Below, piece after piece: positions 5,030 through 5,326 of a stretch of DNA of 5,326 nucleotides. The translations under genes and the position numbers were made by a program. How positions within the stretch are numbered: position 1 is the stretch's first letter; every line of letters begins with the position of its first letter. Origin of the DNA: Gammaproteobacteria bacterium (lineage in GTDB: Bacteria; Pseudomonadota; Gammaproteobacteria; Pseudomonadales; Azotimanducaceae). The stretch lies in NCBI GenBank assembly GCA_018667205.1, contig JABIVN010000425.1, positions 1-5,326 on the forward strand, written 5' to 3'. Below the pieces are notes generated by a model, which was not told the origin of the DNA, did not search any database, and worked only from the letters and a program-made list of their open reading frames with translations.

Positions 5030-5326
5030 AAGACCCTGGCAACTCCTCTGGCAACTCTGGCTTGAATTTTTTAGCCGCATCTTCAGACTCGAACCCGACA
5101 ACATACGTTGCAGGCTCGGGACACCGGGCAGCATGCAATGTTTGCCGCGGGATATCGATGAGGTCTCCTGCGCCAGCCTTCAACAGTTGATCAGACACCA
5201 CGTCACGAGTTTCGAACTTACCCGTCAGCACATAGATCTTAAGGCTGGTCTTATGCCAATGCACATCTTCCAGATCACCGCTTTGCATTGCCCCATCCCG
5301 GGCGAACAGTCCCTGGCTTTCGATGA
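5028..5326 (-). CDS. Small cupin-domain protein (5' end cut by window edge)
   Basis: The minus strand is open from the right edge to the TAA at 5030-5028, giving 98 visible residues. Coding sense continues upstream of the internal ATG at 5288 (IESQGLFARDGAMQSGDLED), so the real start is probably outside the window. Cupin motif 1 is visible as HWHKTSLKIYVLTG, with both metal-type histidines but Lys where Glu is usual. Motif 2 is GDLIDIPRQTLHAARC, with the expected G, P and H but Cys in place of the usual Asn. This is one beta-barrel, small and cytoplasmic. Such proteins may bind a metal or small ligand, act as simple enzymes, or serve as sensors; no function can be assigned. It converges on the P450 and is not in its operon. 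Confidence 0.85.
   Translation of the reverse strand, partial: IESQGLFARDGAMQSGDLEDVHWHKTSLKIYVLTGKFETRDVVSDQLLKAGAGDLIDIPRQTLHAARCPEPATYVVGFESEDAAKKFKPELPEELPGS

Noticed and set aside
5028..5288. Cupin gene starting at the internal ATG 5288
   Set aside because: The frame stays open to the window edge with protein-like sequence leading into the cupin domain, and there is no convincing ribosome-binding site before 5288. The gene is better treated as truncated by the window.

Overview
The window reads as bacterial DNA of roughly 50% GC. It is densely coded, with short intergenic gaps and recognisable Shine-Dalgarno sites. Its gene content is a CYP153-type cytochrome P450, an Rv3520c-type LLM oxidoreductase, a TauD/TfdA-type dioxygenase, a glutathione S-transferase, a TetR regulator and a cupin. 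That set suggests a hydrocarbon-, lipid- or steroid-degrading proteobacterium, perhaps a marine gammaproteobacterium. The taxonomic guess is inference from protein style only; there is no marker gene here.

Layout. A minus-strand block runs right to left from position 3277: LLM-class flavin/F420 oxidoreductase (3277-2255), Fe(II)/2-oxoglutarate dioxygenase (2247-1330), glutathione S-transferase (1320-697). The gaps are 7 and 9 nt, so these three are almost certainly one operon. A 121-nt gap follows, holding a 12-bp tandem repeat at the GST stop codon and a promoter-like region with a repeated TTGARCATGTT motif. Then comes a TetR-family repressor on the same strand (575 leftward, cut by the window edge). 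On the plus strand, diverging from the operon across a 152-bp control region (3278-3429), lies a complete CYP153-family P450 (3430-4782). It is followed by a long imperfect hairpin with a run of nine T. At the right edge, facing the P450, is a partial small cupin protein (minus strand, 5028 to beyond 5326).

How the genes may work together. The P450 would hydroxylate a hydrophobic substrate. The LLM enzyme and the 2-oxoglutarate dioxygenase are further redox enzymes of the kind used in catabolism or detoxification, and the GST would conjugate or isomerise reactive intermediates. The TetR protein is the natural candidate for substrate-responsive control. No substrate can be read from the sequence. 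The ferredoxin and ferredoxin reductase that CYP153 enzymes need are not in the window.

I see no RNA gene, CRISPR array, transposase or phage gene. The most unusual items are the codon-length minisatellite that resembles a Rho-utilisation site, the twin motif and apparently leaderless start of the TetR gene, the long two-way hairpin after the P450, and the combination of three unrelated oxidoreductase families in one divergent locus. I do not see clear evidence of a wholly new biological system.
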